Assembly (NCBI GenBank): GCA_026545765.1
Contig: CM048839.1
Coordinates: 24,552,566-24,616,565 of the forward strand
Source: Plantago major
Lineage: Eukaryota; Streptophyta; Magnoliopsida; Lamiales; Plantaginaceae
Direction of reading: 5' to 3'
Length of the DNA: 64,000 nt
The position numbers were made by a program, and so were the translations under genes. The notes under the pieces are model-generated. The model made no database searches. It saw only the letters and a program-made list of their open reading frames with translations, and was not told the origin of the DNA. Below, piece by piece: positions 49,701 through 59,166 of this stretch; position 1 is the stretch's first letter; each line of letters starts with the position of its first letter.

Positions 49701-50954
49701 GATGCCATAGAAGAAATTTCAGCTGCTGAGTTTAGGATTGAACAACTCATAAAGGTATTGGAATAAGAGAAGAGAATCAACATTGAGACTCAAGCTCTTG
49801 TTGATGAAAAGGAAGCCAAAATCAAGAAGCTTGAAGAAGCTAATGTCAAGGAATTGGCACTCCTAGATGAGCAAAGAAATCTGAAGAACGCCATTGTTGT
49901 CACAGCTGTTGAAATAGATGCAATGGATGACAATGATGATGAAGAGCATGATGCTGAGACTGCATCAGAAAGAGCTTCTACATCTTCTCAGAAGGCCAGC
50001 ACACTTGATGGAAAGCAGAAGAAGATTGTCAATCTGCAAACAATCCAAGAAAAGGATTATGATAGTGATGCTGAAACCCACAACTTGATTACTGAAGCAG
50101 AAGATGAGAGACTTATCACTCAGCACAAAAGAGCCCTACTTGCTCCTCATATATTCTCTGCACCAAGTAGTTCAAGAAGTGAAGAGCACCGTGCAAGGAA
50201 CAGTGTCTTTTTAGAGCTCAGAAAGACACTAGTTGCCCAAGACAGTATGCTAAAATCCGTCCCAGAAGAGATGAAGCCATTGGCTGCTGCTTTACTCAAC
50301 AGAGCAACCAGCATAGCTCTCTCTCAGAAAGACCTAGGGTTGGTCAGGGATGAGGATTGTAACAATGCTAATGCAGCATTGAATGAAGCCAGCCATGTTG
50401 TCCTGCAAGCCAACGCCATTCTAAGGCCGCTTGAAGAGCTCAACTCAAAGGATCAGGAACTGGTTAGACAGAACAAAGAACTGAAGAAGGAACTTCAAGA
50501 ATTGGCCATGGTGCAAAACAATCTCCAGAAAAACTTTGAAACTCTCTCTGAAGCTTATGCTATCATGAGTCAGTCATTCATGACTAAGGGGGAAGAAGAG
50601 ATGCCTCTAAAAGGCAGAGGAAGAAAAAGAAAACAATCAAATCCTCCCTCCTCAAGTCAACTTGTCATTAAGGACACCACTGGAGACACCCTTGTTGAAG
50701 AAGTTGTTCCAGATCAACCAGCCAGAAGGCTGAGAAGTATGGTCATTAGGGGAACCAAGTCCCTTAGAATCTCAGAAGAGAAGAAGACTTCTGAAGAAGA
50801 AGAAAAGGAAGAAGGAGAAGTAAGAGGTCAAGAAAGCTGCAAATCTCCAATTTTGGACTTCAATGATGATGAGGATGATTCTGATGAACATCCACTTCAC
50901 AAGAAAAGGAGACAAGCAACTACTTCACAACCTTCTCTGGCAAAGAAGCCTTAG
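46758..50954 (+). pseudogene. Extra ORF of the SIRE-like element with five phase-0 introns
   Basis: The first long exon (46758-48179) has a globular N-terminal domain (GLSTLDVLEFYNNSKIFTKV, ILVRCFDGNKGGVDQISMER, NWGKYAFNKFLGHIEEF) like the plant-transposon protein found after pol in SIRE elements. A TAG at 47544-47546 interrupts it. Then come exons 48282-48362, 48443-48550, 48629-48778, 48859-48975 and a long last exon from 49053, each a multiple of three and bounded by AG and GT. The last exon has a TAA at 49764-49766 but the frame continues to 50954. The small exons are acidic and Glu/Pro/Thr-rich and mostly begin Ala-Gln or Val-Gln. The C-terminal part is an acidic coiled coil. Its function is unknown. 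Confidence 0.65.
48180..49052 (+). other. Ladder of five short introns and four mini-exons
   Basis: Introns are 48180-48281 (102), 48363-48442 (80), 48551-48628 (78), 48779-48858 (80) and 48976-49052 (77). Donors are GTAACA, GTAGTA, GTAAGT, GTAAGT and GTATGC. Acceptors are TTTCAG, TTCTTAG, CTTACAG, TTCTCAG and CTTTCAG after T-rich tracts. Exons of 81, 108, 150 and 117 bases are all multiples of three and keep the frame. Every intron carries an in-frame stop or would otherwise spoil the frame, so splicing explains why this region is not one continuous open frame. Confidence 0.7.
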
Positions 50955-51159
50955 CGCCTGTAACTCCTTCCGCAACACCAAGTCTATACAAGGAACATCC
51001 ACCAAAGACAAATTTCAAGGCAGGAAGAAAGGGTTAGAGGATCTCCTAACAGAAGGCCACCAACAGAAAAGCAAGAAGGGATTTCCAGTTTGGCAGAATA
51101 AACAATGAAACACATCAAGAAAGGCCAACTGATGCCCACATTGAGTATATGAAGACTAG

Positions 51160-51743
51160 TAATGAAGAATCTTCATATAGGTGCATTCTGAACAAGAGAA
51201 GGTATTGGATTCTGGAACTACAACATCTACTTGTCAATGATAAGTTTCCAACTCCCATCCTCAACCAGATCCTGAAATGGAGAGAAGACGTAATTGCTAA
51301 AACCTGAGCACCTTCATGCCTGGCTAAACTTTAAAGTAGAAAAGAGGAATGAAGCCAGAAAGATGGATCTTTCTTTTGCCTGTCCTTACCCAAAACCTGA
51401 TGATGTACACAAGGTAAGAAAACTGGATGGTAGCTACAACAGGAAGAAAAAACTAGGTGTTTCAACCTATGAGTCATTCTATATGACATTGGATGAATAC
51501 CTAGATGATATACACTATCTGGAAGAAATATACAAGTATTTCAACCTATCTCAGCTGCAAGTAGACCATGCCTGGGTCTGGGGAAAGTACTTCTGGGTCA
51601 AACATTTTCTGCGGAAGAATCACAAGCTTGGCAAGAGTTACCATGAAATATGTGACTTATCCAGAAAGACAGAGCTCTCTGTCAGAAGGATTCTTTATGA
51701 CTATGTCCAAGAATGCAGAAAAGTGGGTGATCATGTCAACTGA
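51160..51743 (+). pseudogene. Second small ORF near the 3' end of the SIRE-like element
   Basis: A frame near 51160-51300 (ILNKRRYWILELQHLLVNDK, PTPILNQILKWREDVIAK) shifts into a 149-codon frame (51294-51743) with LKPEHLHAWLNFKVEKRNEA, YNRKKKLGVSTYESFYMTLD and WGKYFWVKHFLRKNH. I do not recognise the family. Its position between the extra ORF and the 3' LTR makes it part of the element. Confidence 0.45.
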
Positions 51744-52174
51744 TCCAGAAAGGGTGCTGAAGAACTTGAGGTATCTGAACCCAAGTTGCGTTTCTGAAGA
51801 CTTGAAGACTAGTAACATTAGAATACTCTCTTGGAGCTTGGACTCTCCTTTGTTCTAATTTACTTAGTATGTTTTATTACTTTTGTAATCTTGTTGATTG
51901 TTTCCAAAATTCTCTATATGTAAAAGTTGCATCTCTTTCTGTAAATTGTACCTATCTGAAGATCATACTCTCAGATGCATTTTAATAGATGACAACTTAT
52001 CAGCAAAGATCACTTCTTGTGATTTGGTTGATGTTTACTTTCTGCACTTAATTCAACTAAAATTGAATATCATTTGACATGATTAAGTGGTGGATTGTTT
52101 TCTCTTCCAGAATTACAATTTTGTAATAGGACTTAAAAGATAGTCATGGATGACTGATCAAAAAGGGGGAAATT
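51744..52174 (+). other. 3' untranslated part of the SIRE-like element
   Basis: T-rich sequence without open frames, ending in the purine tract AAAAGGGGGAAATT next to the 3' LTR. Confidence 0.6.
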
Positions 52175-53603
52175 TGTTAGGAATATCTGTTAGTATTTTG
52201 ATCACTCATCACATGTTCTTATCTTAGCCAGAAAGGTGATTAAGTACTCTTGGTTCACTTGAACATTGTAAAAGAGGAAATCACTGAGTATGATTAGTCT
52301 AGTAAATCTTGTATTAGGATTATAGGTATCTGAGTGTAATTTTTATTTCAAGAAGACCATGAAGATCAATCCTAGCAATGGAGCTTTTCTGAAGATTAGA
52401 AGACTGAAGATTGCACAAGGTTTATGAAGACACAAAGGTTTAGTCTAACTCAGAAAGACTATGTCATTAATCCTTTCTTAAGTATATTAACTTACTTTCG
52501 AAATATGATTCTGGACATATGACATCATGAGTATGGAGCATGCATGCCATCAGAAAGGCTCATGTATCCGTTGAGACTAAAGGACAATGAACAGTACTAT
52601 GCATTAAATGCATCGGCATAAATGCTGCAAAAAGCAAGTTCTCTCTGAAACAAGAGATAGTGACTTCTGAGTACATGATTCAAGATATAAACGGATATAA
52701 TTTGATAGAGAGCACAACGGATATAATTCAAACGCCTCTCAAATTTATCTATATATATCACACACTTAGATGCTTGAAAAACATACCTTAGAACGCTCTA
52801 TCTTGCAAACTTACCATCAAGCAAAGTATTCTCTCAAGCACTCTACTACCCTTTCTGAAAGCTTTCTGTTGCTTGAAGAATCACTAGTAGTTCTAAGTTG
52901 TCCTAAACCTTAACAAGAGATTGTTATTCGTGAAAGAGTTGAACTATCAGATACCCTTTCTGAAGCTCATTCTCCAGAACGGACATCAATTACTTGGGGT
53001 CAAGAAGAGCGATCGCCATCCACTGAACAAGTGTATTAAGTAGTCTTGTTCTATTAGGCTCTCTGAAAACATAACTGAAAAGTTATACGAGAAGCCTCTC
53101 TGACAAACCTTATAACCAACACCATCAAGGCGTGGAGTAGAGGAAGTACTTGATTTGGGAAATCAGGGAATAACTCCAAGGTTATCTTAGTAAAGGAAGT
53201 ACTTAGCTCTAGGAGCTGGGGAATAACTCAGGGGGAACATTTGGTTGAGAACCATTTGTTTAGGAATCTTAGAATATGATTATTGTAAGGTGAACTCAAT
53301 TATCTGTTCTAGTGAATTGTAGGTCTCAGAAAGACCGAAGTGGATTAGTTGGAGGATTACGCCACCTCCAGATACCACTATACTTGCTGTGTTATTTACC
53401 TTTCTGTATTTACATTTCAACAAAGCACACACACACTTACTTATTGTTTCTGCACTTACCTATCTTAAAGTCTTCCGCGCTCTGAATTTAAGTATCAGAA
53501 ACCCCCAGGTTTCTGAGAAACTGTGTTTATTGACAAAAGTTTTAAAAGACTATTCACCCCCCCCCCCCTCTAGTCTTTTACTTTGCCGTTATCTGGACCA
53601 ACA
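52175..53603 (+). repeat. 3' LTR of the SIRE-like element
   Basis: 1429 bp, beginning TGTTAGGAATATC right after a purine tract and ending GACCAACA before the duplicated TTGGT. It has a longer C run near 53559 than its partner. Confidence 0.93.
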
Positions 53604-53608
53604 TTGGT

Positions 53609-54430
53609 TCCGATTATCAGTTTAGCTGCAACAAAGGTCAGTATAAATATATATGACAACAGCACAGGAATAAAAAATCTGTTAACACTTACTGAAATTT
53701 TATTACACAAACAAAAAATTAAACACAGGTTCGGATTTAATCCTGGACGAGTCAGTAGTGAGACCACCCCTTAAGCTAAATTTGTCCGCCTTTAGTAAGC
53801 TTCAGGCCTTCCTCGGACAATCAGCTTCCAAGGTACAACGTCCAATCTCAGCAACTACTAGAAGCTCAGCAGTAGAAGCTCTGTCGAACTTCTGTGGTGA
53901 AGAACACTCGAATATCTGAAAGAAAACAGAGAAGAGAAGGGAAGAAGAAGAATTTCTGGTGTTTGTTTGTCAAGTGAGGAAGGGGTATATATAGTTGGTA
54001 GAAAAAAAAAACGTAACAGTTCTCACCATTAGTAGCCAAATTGATGCTGCAACAAAAGGTTTGTTTAGTGAAAAATTGTGGTAAAAAGATAAACCCGCGA
54101 ACCATATTTGCTCCCATCTCGCTTGGGTTTTCTAGTTCAAATTTTTCTGCTCCCATCTCACCATTAGTAGCCAAATTTTTCTAGCTCACTTTAAGCCAAT
54201 TTATCATTCACACCTAGAATTGGTTACCTCCCGTATCTTATACCGTTACGAAGCTTGCGCATCCCACTTCGCAACGAGCTAAAGAACACGCAAAACCGAG
54301 TGGTGGAACTTAGATAATTAATTGCTCAAAGTTACCCACTTAACACATTATAACACATAACAATTTTGGCTCTCTCTTGGTTGCCTCTTGCAACCACACT
54401 TAGTTGCCTCTTGCAACCAATTCCCCAACA
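53609..54430 (-). repeat. 5' LTR region of the Tork-like element (right copy)
   Basis: From 54430 leftward this matches the left LTR down to about 54025. Further left it continues into sequence absent from the left copy, including TATATATA at 53986-53993, correctly oriented for minus-strand transcription, and a probable transcribed R/U5 and leader down to the SIRE-like insertion at 53608. The exact LTR/leader border is not visible. It carries the phrase ACCATTAGTAGCCAAATT twice (about 54026 and 54158), which marks an internal rearrangement. Confidence 0.6.
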
Positions 54431-54435
54431 GGTTT

Positions 54436-55201
54436 TTCAATTGATTTGACTTTCATACCATTTGTACCATCCAACCCACTAATTTATGGGATGCTAATCG
54501 TATGAAATGTTCGATTCAAAAGCCAACACATTTACTTTCCCTCACACATTTTATCTTCACTCGTGTATTAAACAAGAAACTTCTCAGTGGATCTCATTCT
54601 AAGATTATTTCAAAGCAAACATGCTAACCCTAGAATTATTAAGGATCGATCTCAAAGTTAATGTGCACCACATTGATAATAGCATATTTAACTCCTTTAT
54701 ACTAAATTTAATATTTTATGGAAGGAATAAAACTGAAGGAAAAAAAAAAAAAGTGAATCTCAGTCATTGGAAAAGAAAAGCACTTTGATTGTCAATATTT
54801 TATGTTTTAGTTTTTTCCAATCATTTTACGTTACACTTACCTAAATGAAGTTGTGCAATCTTATAAATCTCAAGTTGGTTCCATAATGCAAATATGCAAT
54901 GCTGGTTTATTTAAAATAAGTTGTATCCAAATTTAATTACTTTTGTTTTTTTTCTTGATAAAATTTACTAATTACTTTTGTGAGTTGCACAAATATTCAT
55001 CCTCGTGCTTCAATTTCCCCAGTGAAACGGTAAACACTCCACAAATAGCATTTGGTCTCAAAATAGCTAGCAAATAAAAAATAAAAAAATTTATTCTCAT
55101 CCATTCAAAAACGAAAGTAAAGCTAAGCCAGACATGCACAGTGAAACCGGATCTGTGTAGTAAAAGGATACACTAATTAATGCATACTCATCACAATTGT
55201 G
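54436..55201. other. Spacer upstream of the STP gene
   Basis: AT-rich sequence with A-runs near 54738 and 55078. No gene or bounded transposon is seen. It is the probable promoter region of the downstream sugar transporter. Confidence 0.4.
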
Positions 55202-55209
55202 TATATAAA
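55202..55209 (+). promoter_or_regulatory. Candidate TATA box of the STP gene
   Basis: TATATAAA lies about 250 bp upstream of the start codon at 55460, in an AT-rich background, so support is positional only. Confidence 0.4.
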
Positions 55210-55459
55210 GACTAAACTGGCCAAGACATTGATAGATCATGTATTACCAAGAAAACCAAAAAAAAAATAAAAAAATTAGTAACAACAAAAAATAGTTTGT
55301 GATCACTAAAACACATAAACAAAATTCTCAGTGAGTCTCTTGTGCAACTGAGATTTTTTTTTTCTTCCTACAACTTTTGTTAGTTTCTAAAAAATTATAT
55401 ACATATATACAAAGATTTGGTTCTTGATCGAAAATTACAATACATAAAAGTCAGTAAAG

Positions 55460-57245
55460 ATGGGCGTATTTGGTGTGACCGGAGCACCTGGAGGGGACTA
55501 TGGAGGACATGTTACTCCATTCGTTGTCCTAACCTGCATAATTGCAGCTAGCGGCGGCCTCATTTTTGGTTACGACATCGGTATCTCAGGTACTTAAACT
55601 AGCGAATGCCTGTTTTATGTGTAGTTACGATTACTTATGGGGACGTTTGTGTAAATCTCCCTAAATTATATTACTAGCTTGATATCACATCTGGGTCCAA
55701 ATTCAAGTTAACTCAAAGTGACATTACACGGTGCGATATAAAGTGGGATAGAGCATATTAATTATGTGATTTGATCGTACGGGTCTACATCTGTTCATCT
55801 TGATACATAAATAACTAATACTGGTTACTGCAGGTGGAGTTACATCCATGGATGAGTTCCTGGAGAGGTTCTTTCCAGATGTCTATCACAAACAACTGAG
55901 TGCATCGGGATATCAGAATGCATACTGCAAATTCGACAATCACTTGTTGACACTTTTCACATCGTCTCTCTACCTAGCAGCACTCATCGCTTCCTTCTTT
56001 GCCTCTGCTACAACGAAGAAGTTTGGAAGGAAGATCTCGATGCTTTGTGGAGGTGTTGTCTTTTTAGTAGGTGCAATCCTTAATGGTGCGGCTATGAATG
56101 TGGAGATGCTCATTATTGGTCGCCTCTTGCTTGGTGTGGGCATTGGATATGCTAACCAGTCTGTTCCAGTCTACCTATCCGAGATGGCACCAGCCAAGTT
56201 GAGAGGTTCTCTTAACATCGGCTTCCAGATGGCCATAACCATAGGCATCTTGGCAGCGAGCCTTGTTAACTACGGCACCGCAAAGATGAGGTCAAATGGT
56301 TGGAGAGTGTCACTTGTCCTGGCTGCAGTCCCTGCCCTGATAATGACTGTTGGATCTTTCTTCTTACCTGACACCCCCAACTCGATGATTGAAAGGGGGC
56401 TGCCCGACCAGGCTAGGGAATTGTTAAAGAAAATCCGTGGAACATCAAATGTCCAGGAGGAGTTTGATGATATTGTGGAAGCAAGCGAAGCCTCGCAGAA
56501 AGTGACAAGCCCCTGGAAAACAATCATGGAACGCCGCTACAGGCCTCAACTGGTTGTTACTTTATTCATCCCCTTCTTCCAGCAATTGACTGGTATCAAC
56601 GTGATCATGTTTTACGCTCCGGTGCTCTTCAAGACATTAGGTTTCGGGGATACTGCATCCCTCATGTCTGCAGTCGTTACTGGCGTGGTTAATATGATTG
56701 CCACATTTGTTTCAATTTTCACTGTCGATAAGTTTGGGAGAAGGGTCCTGTTGCTCGCAGGTGGAATTCAAATGATGATATGCCAAGTTGGGGTTGGTCT
56801 CCTAATCTCAGCCGTTTTTGGTACATCGGGCGTGGGAAGTTTCAGCAAAGGACTTGGAGACATTACCTTAGCTTTGATTTGTGTGTATGTAGCAGGTTTC
56901 GCGTGGTCTTGGGGGCCATTGGGGTGGTTGGTCCCAAGTGAAATTCATCCATTGGAGACACGATCAGCAGGACAATCTGTGAACGTATCAGTTAACATGC
57001 TCTTCACGTTCTTTATTGGCCAGCTCTTCCTGTCGATGCTTTGTGATATGAAGTTCGGACTATTCTTCTTCTTTGGAGGGTGGGTGTTGGTGATGACCAT
57101 TTTCGTGTACTACTTCCTGCCGGAGACAAAGAATGTGCCACTCGAGGAGATGAATAGAGTTTGGAAGGCTCACTGGTTTTGGGGCAAGTACATCCCGGAT
57201 GATGCTACGGGTCTTGGTCACGAAACACATAGCAGTAATGTGTAG
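55460..57245 (+). CDS. STP-type hexose/H+ symporter, two exons
   Basis: Exons are 55460-55589 and 55834-57245, joined within a Gly codon (SG|GVTSMD), giving 513 aa, the normal size of plant sugar transport proteins. STPs import monosaccharides with protons across the plasma membrane and have 12 membrane spans. Seen here are the N-terminal [20 protein letters not shown], the extracellular Cys of YCKFDN, the MFS signatures [31 protein letters not shown] and [12 protein letters not shown], the family motif [11 protein letters not shown] (usually PETPNSLIERG), the sugar-binding [16 protein letters not shown] and [28 protein letters not shown], and [11 protein letters not shown] before the C-terminus. 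The 244-bp intron at the first GISG motif is at the site usual for STP genes. It is intact and looks functional. The exact STP member cannot be named. Confidence 0.94.
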
Positions 57246-57896
57246 TGTCCGACATTATGAGTTTTGAGGATGAATTTGCGCGTTTAGCAAGATTTCTACG
57301 GAATTTTCATTTTTGCCTTCGCAAAAGGGGACTTAAATAAAAGAGTTGATGCTTCAAAGAAAACATGACACCATTGACTATTGAAGGAACTCCTCATGTG
57401 TCAAGATGCTCCTGTGGATTTGTTAATCCAAGATAACCTAGCTAGCACCCATTCCAAACTATAAGTAGAATATAAAGACGAACATGAAAGAGAATTGGCC
57501 AAGTACATTTTCATCATGTTGAGTATGGTTTTCTTCTTTTTTTTTTTCTCTGTAGTTTAGAAGGGATGGAGATCTTCCTTGAGTTCCCTTAAGTTTTGCT
57601 AGCATAATTTGGTAACTTGATGTTATGTGAAATACATTTTGTTTTCCTAACATAATTTCCATGTTTCCTTGTGATTTCGTTCCGTTAAAGTTAGTAATTG
57701 TTTTCAAAGTACTTTCGGAAGACAATGAGAATTGTTGAGCATGAAGAATTCATGATGAATAAGTGAAGAGCAGAGACAAAGCAGAGCTAGATTAAATGAG
57801 TATGTATTGAATGAGAAGTAACCGATTACATCAAACAAATTACTACATTATAAGCCTTAATACTCTAGAACAATCGACTATATAATGAAGAATGCT
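57246..57896 (+). other. STP 3' flank and spacer
   Basis: The probable 3' UTR (with AATAAAAG near 57338) is followed by AT-rich spacer up to the solo LTR. No other feature is seen. Confidence 0.45.
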
Positions 57897-59161
57897 TGTT
57901 GGTCCAGAAAACGACAAAGTAAAAGACTAGGGGGTGAATAGTCTTTTAAAACTTTTGTCGATAAACACAGTTTCTCAGATATATGTGAAGATATCTGATA
58001 CTTAATTTCAGAGAGCGGAAGACTTTATGTGATAAGTGCACGTGCTCAGCAGAGTGAAAGTGTGTAAATACTTAACAAGAAGAATAAAGCAAGATAAATA
58101 CAGTAAGTAAATAACACAACAAATTATAGTGTTATCTGAAGGTGGCGTAATTCTTCAACTAATCCACTTCGGCCTTTCTCAGACCTAGAATTCACTAAGA
58201 TAGATAAATGAGGTACCCTTACAAATATCCCATCTCACGATTCCTACAACACTTGGTTCCCAACCAAATGTTTCCCCTGAGTTGTTCCCCAGCTATCTGA
58301 GCCAAGTACTTCCTCTACTCATAAACCTTTGAGCAATTCCTTAGTTTCCAAAACTAAGTACTTCCTGTGCTCAATAACCTTGGAGTTGTTCCTTAGTTTT
58401 CCAAACTAAGTACTTCTTGTACTCCACGCCTGTTGGTGTGTGGTTAAGGTAGTTTGTCAGGTGAGCTTCTTTATAACTTACACAGTTATTTCGGAAAGCT
58501 CTATAGAATCAAGATTACTTAATACACTTCACAAGATATTCAGTAAGTTGAAAGTTCGTGTGTAGTTTCAGTGTGGTTTCAAGCATTCTAAGTGGTGATA
58601 TTTATAGTTGAATTTGAAGTCGTTTGAATAGTATCCGTTAGGCTCAATTCAAATTCAAACTATTGATATCTGTATATAGTACTGCATAGTTCCTTGTCTT
58701 CTTCTTCAGATACTTCTGCTTTTGTGCAGACATTTCTGTCCGAGCAATAAATGCATTGTACTATATTCCTGTTGTCTCAACCGATACGTGAAGCTTTATG
58801 AGACTTGACACGTTCCTTACTCAGTACACTTGTGTTCTCAGATATCCTTTAAGTAACTTGTTAAATCAAAACACTTGTTGCCTCAAGGTTTCTGGACATA
58901 GGTATCTGAGGAGACTTTTCTCCTTAGTCTTCAGCAATCTTGAGCAAACTTCAGTCTTATGGAAATGAGTTCCTTTGCTTGGATGCTTCCTTCTTGGTCT
59001 TCTTCAAATAAATAAAAATTATATTCAGAGATCTAACATTCTATACAAGATTTGCTAGACTAACATACTTAGTGATTTTCTCTTTTACAATACTAAGCAC
59101 CTTTCTGAGCTAAGATAAGTCATTAGGTTGCTGATCAAAATCTAAACAGATATTCCTAACA
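57897..59161 (-). mobile_element. Solo LTR of a SIRE-like relative
   Basis: 1265 bp that on the minus strand starts TGTTAGGAATATCTG and ends TTCTGGACCAACA, matching the LTRs at 40037 and 52175 along its length but clearly diverged. It is flanked by ATGCT (57892-57896) and ACGCT (59162-59166), a 5-bp target duplication with one mismatch. No internal sequence is present, so it is a product of LTR-LTR recombination. Confidence 0.85.
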
Positions 59162-59166
59162 ACGCT

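Larger units (their letters stand above)
40037..53603 (+). mobile_element. SIRE-like Copia element without reverse transcriptase
   Basis: A 13,567-bp element with LTRs at 40037-41446 and 52175-53603 (TGTTAGGAATATC ... CTGGACCAACA) and the perfect 5-bp duplication TTGGT (40032-40036, 53604-53608). The primer-binding site TGGTATCAGGCG lies 2 bp after the left LTR; the purine tract AAAAGGGGGAAATT precedes the right LTR. The interior has gag with a CCHC knuckle and a long coiled-coil tail, protease and integrase remnants, then no RT or RNase H. A long intron-bearing extra ORF (46006-50954) and a further broken ORF (51160-51743) follow. Long LTRs, a large gag and an extra 3' ORF fit the SIRE/Maximus lineage. 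It inserted into the Tork-like leader in the opposite orientation. Confidence 0.9.
33342..54430 (-). mobile_element. Ty1/Copia (Tork-like) retrotransposon split by nested insertions
   Basis: On the minus strand the order is 5' LTR (right, ending at 54430), gag (39961-39225), CCHC and protease (37940-37394), integrase, RT, RNase H (37291-34561), a purine tract (TGTGGGGGAT at 33957-33948) and 3' LTR (left, 33947 downward). PR-INT-RT order identifies Copia. The gag and RT resemble the Tork/TNT1 group. Removing the CACTA-like element and the SIRE-like element leaves about 6.2 kb, a normal Copia size. Frame shifts, a stop in gag and damaged LTRs make it defective. GGTTT follows the right LTR, but its partner on the left was not found, so the left end is probably truncated. 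Confidence 0.85.

Noticed and set aside
40032..53608. Reading the SIRE-like sequence as part of the Tork-like element's own interior
   Set aside because: It has its own LTRs, primer site, purine tract and TTGGT duplication, and lies on the opposite strand.
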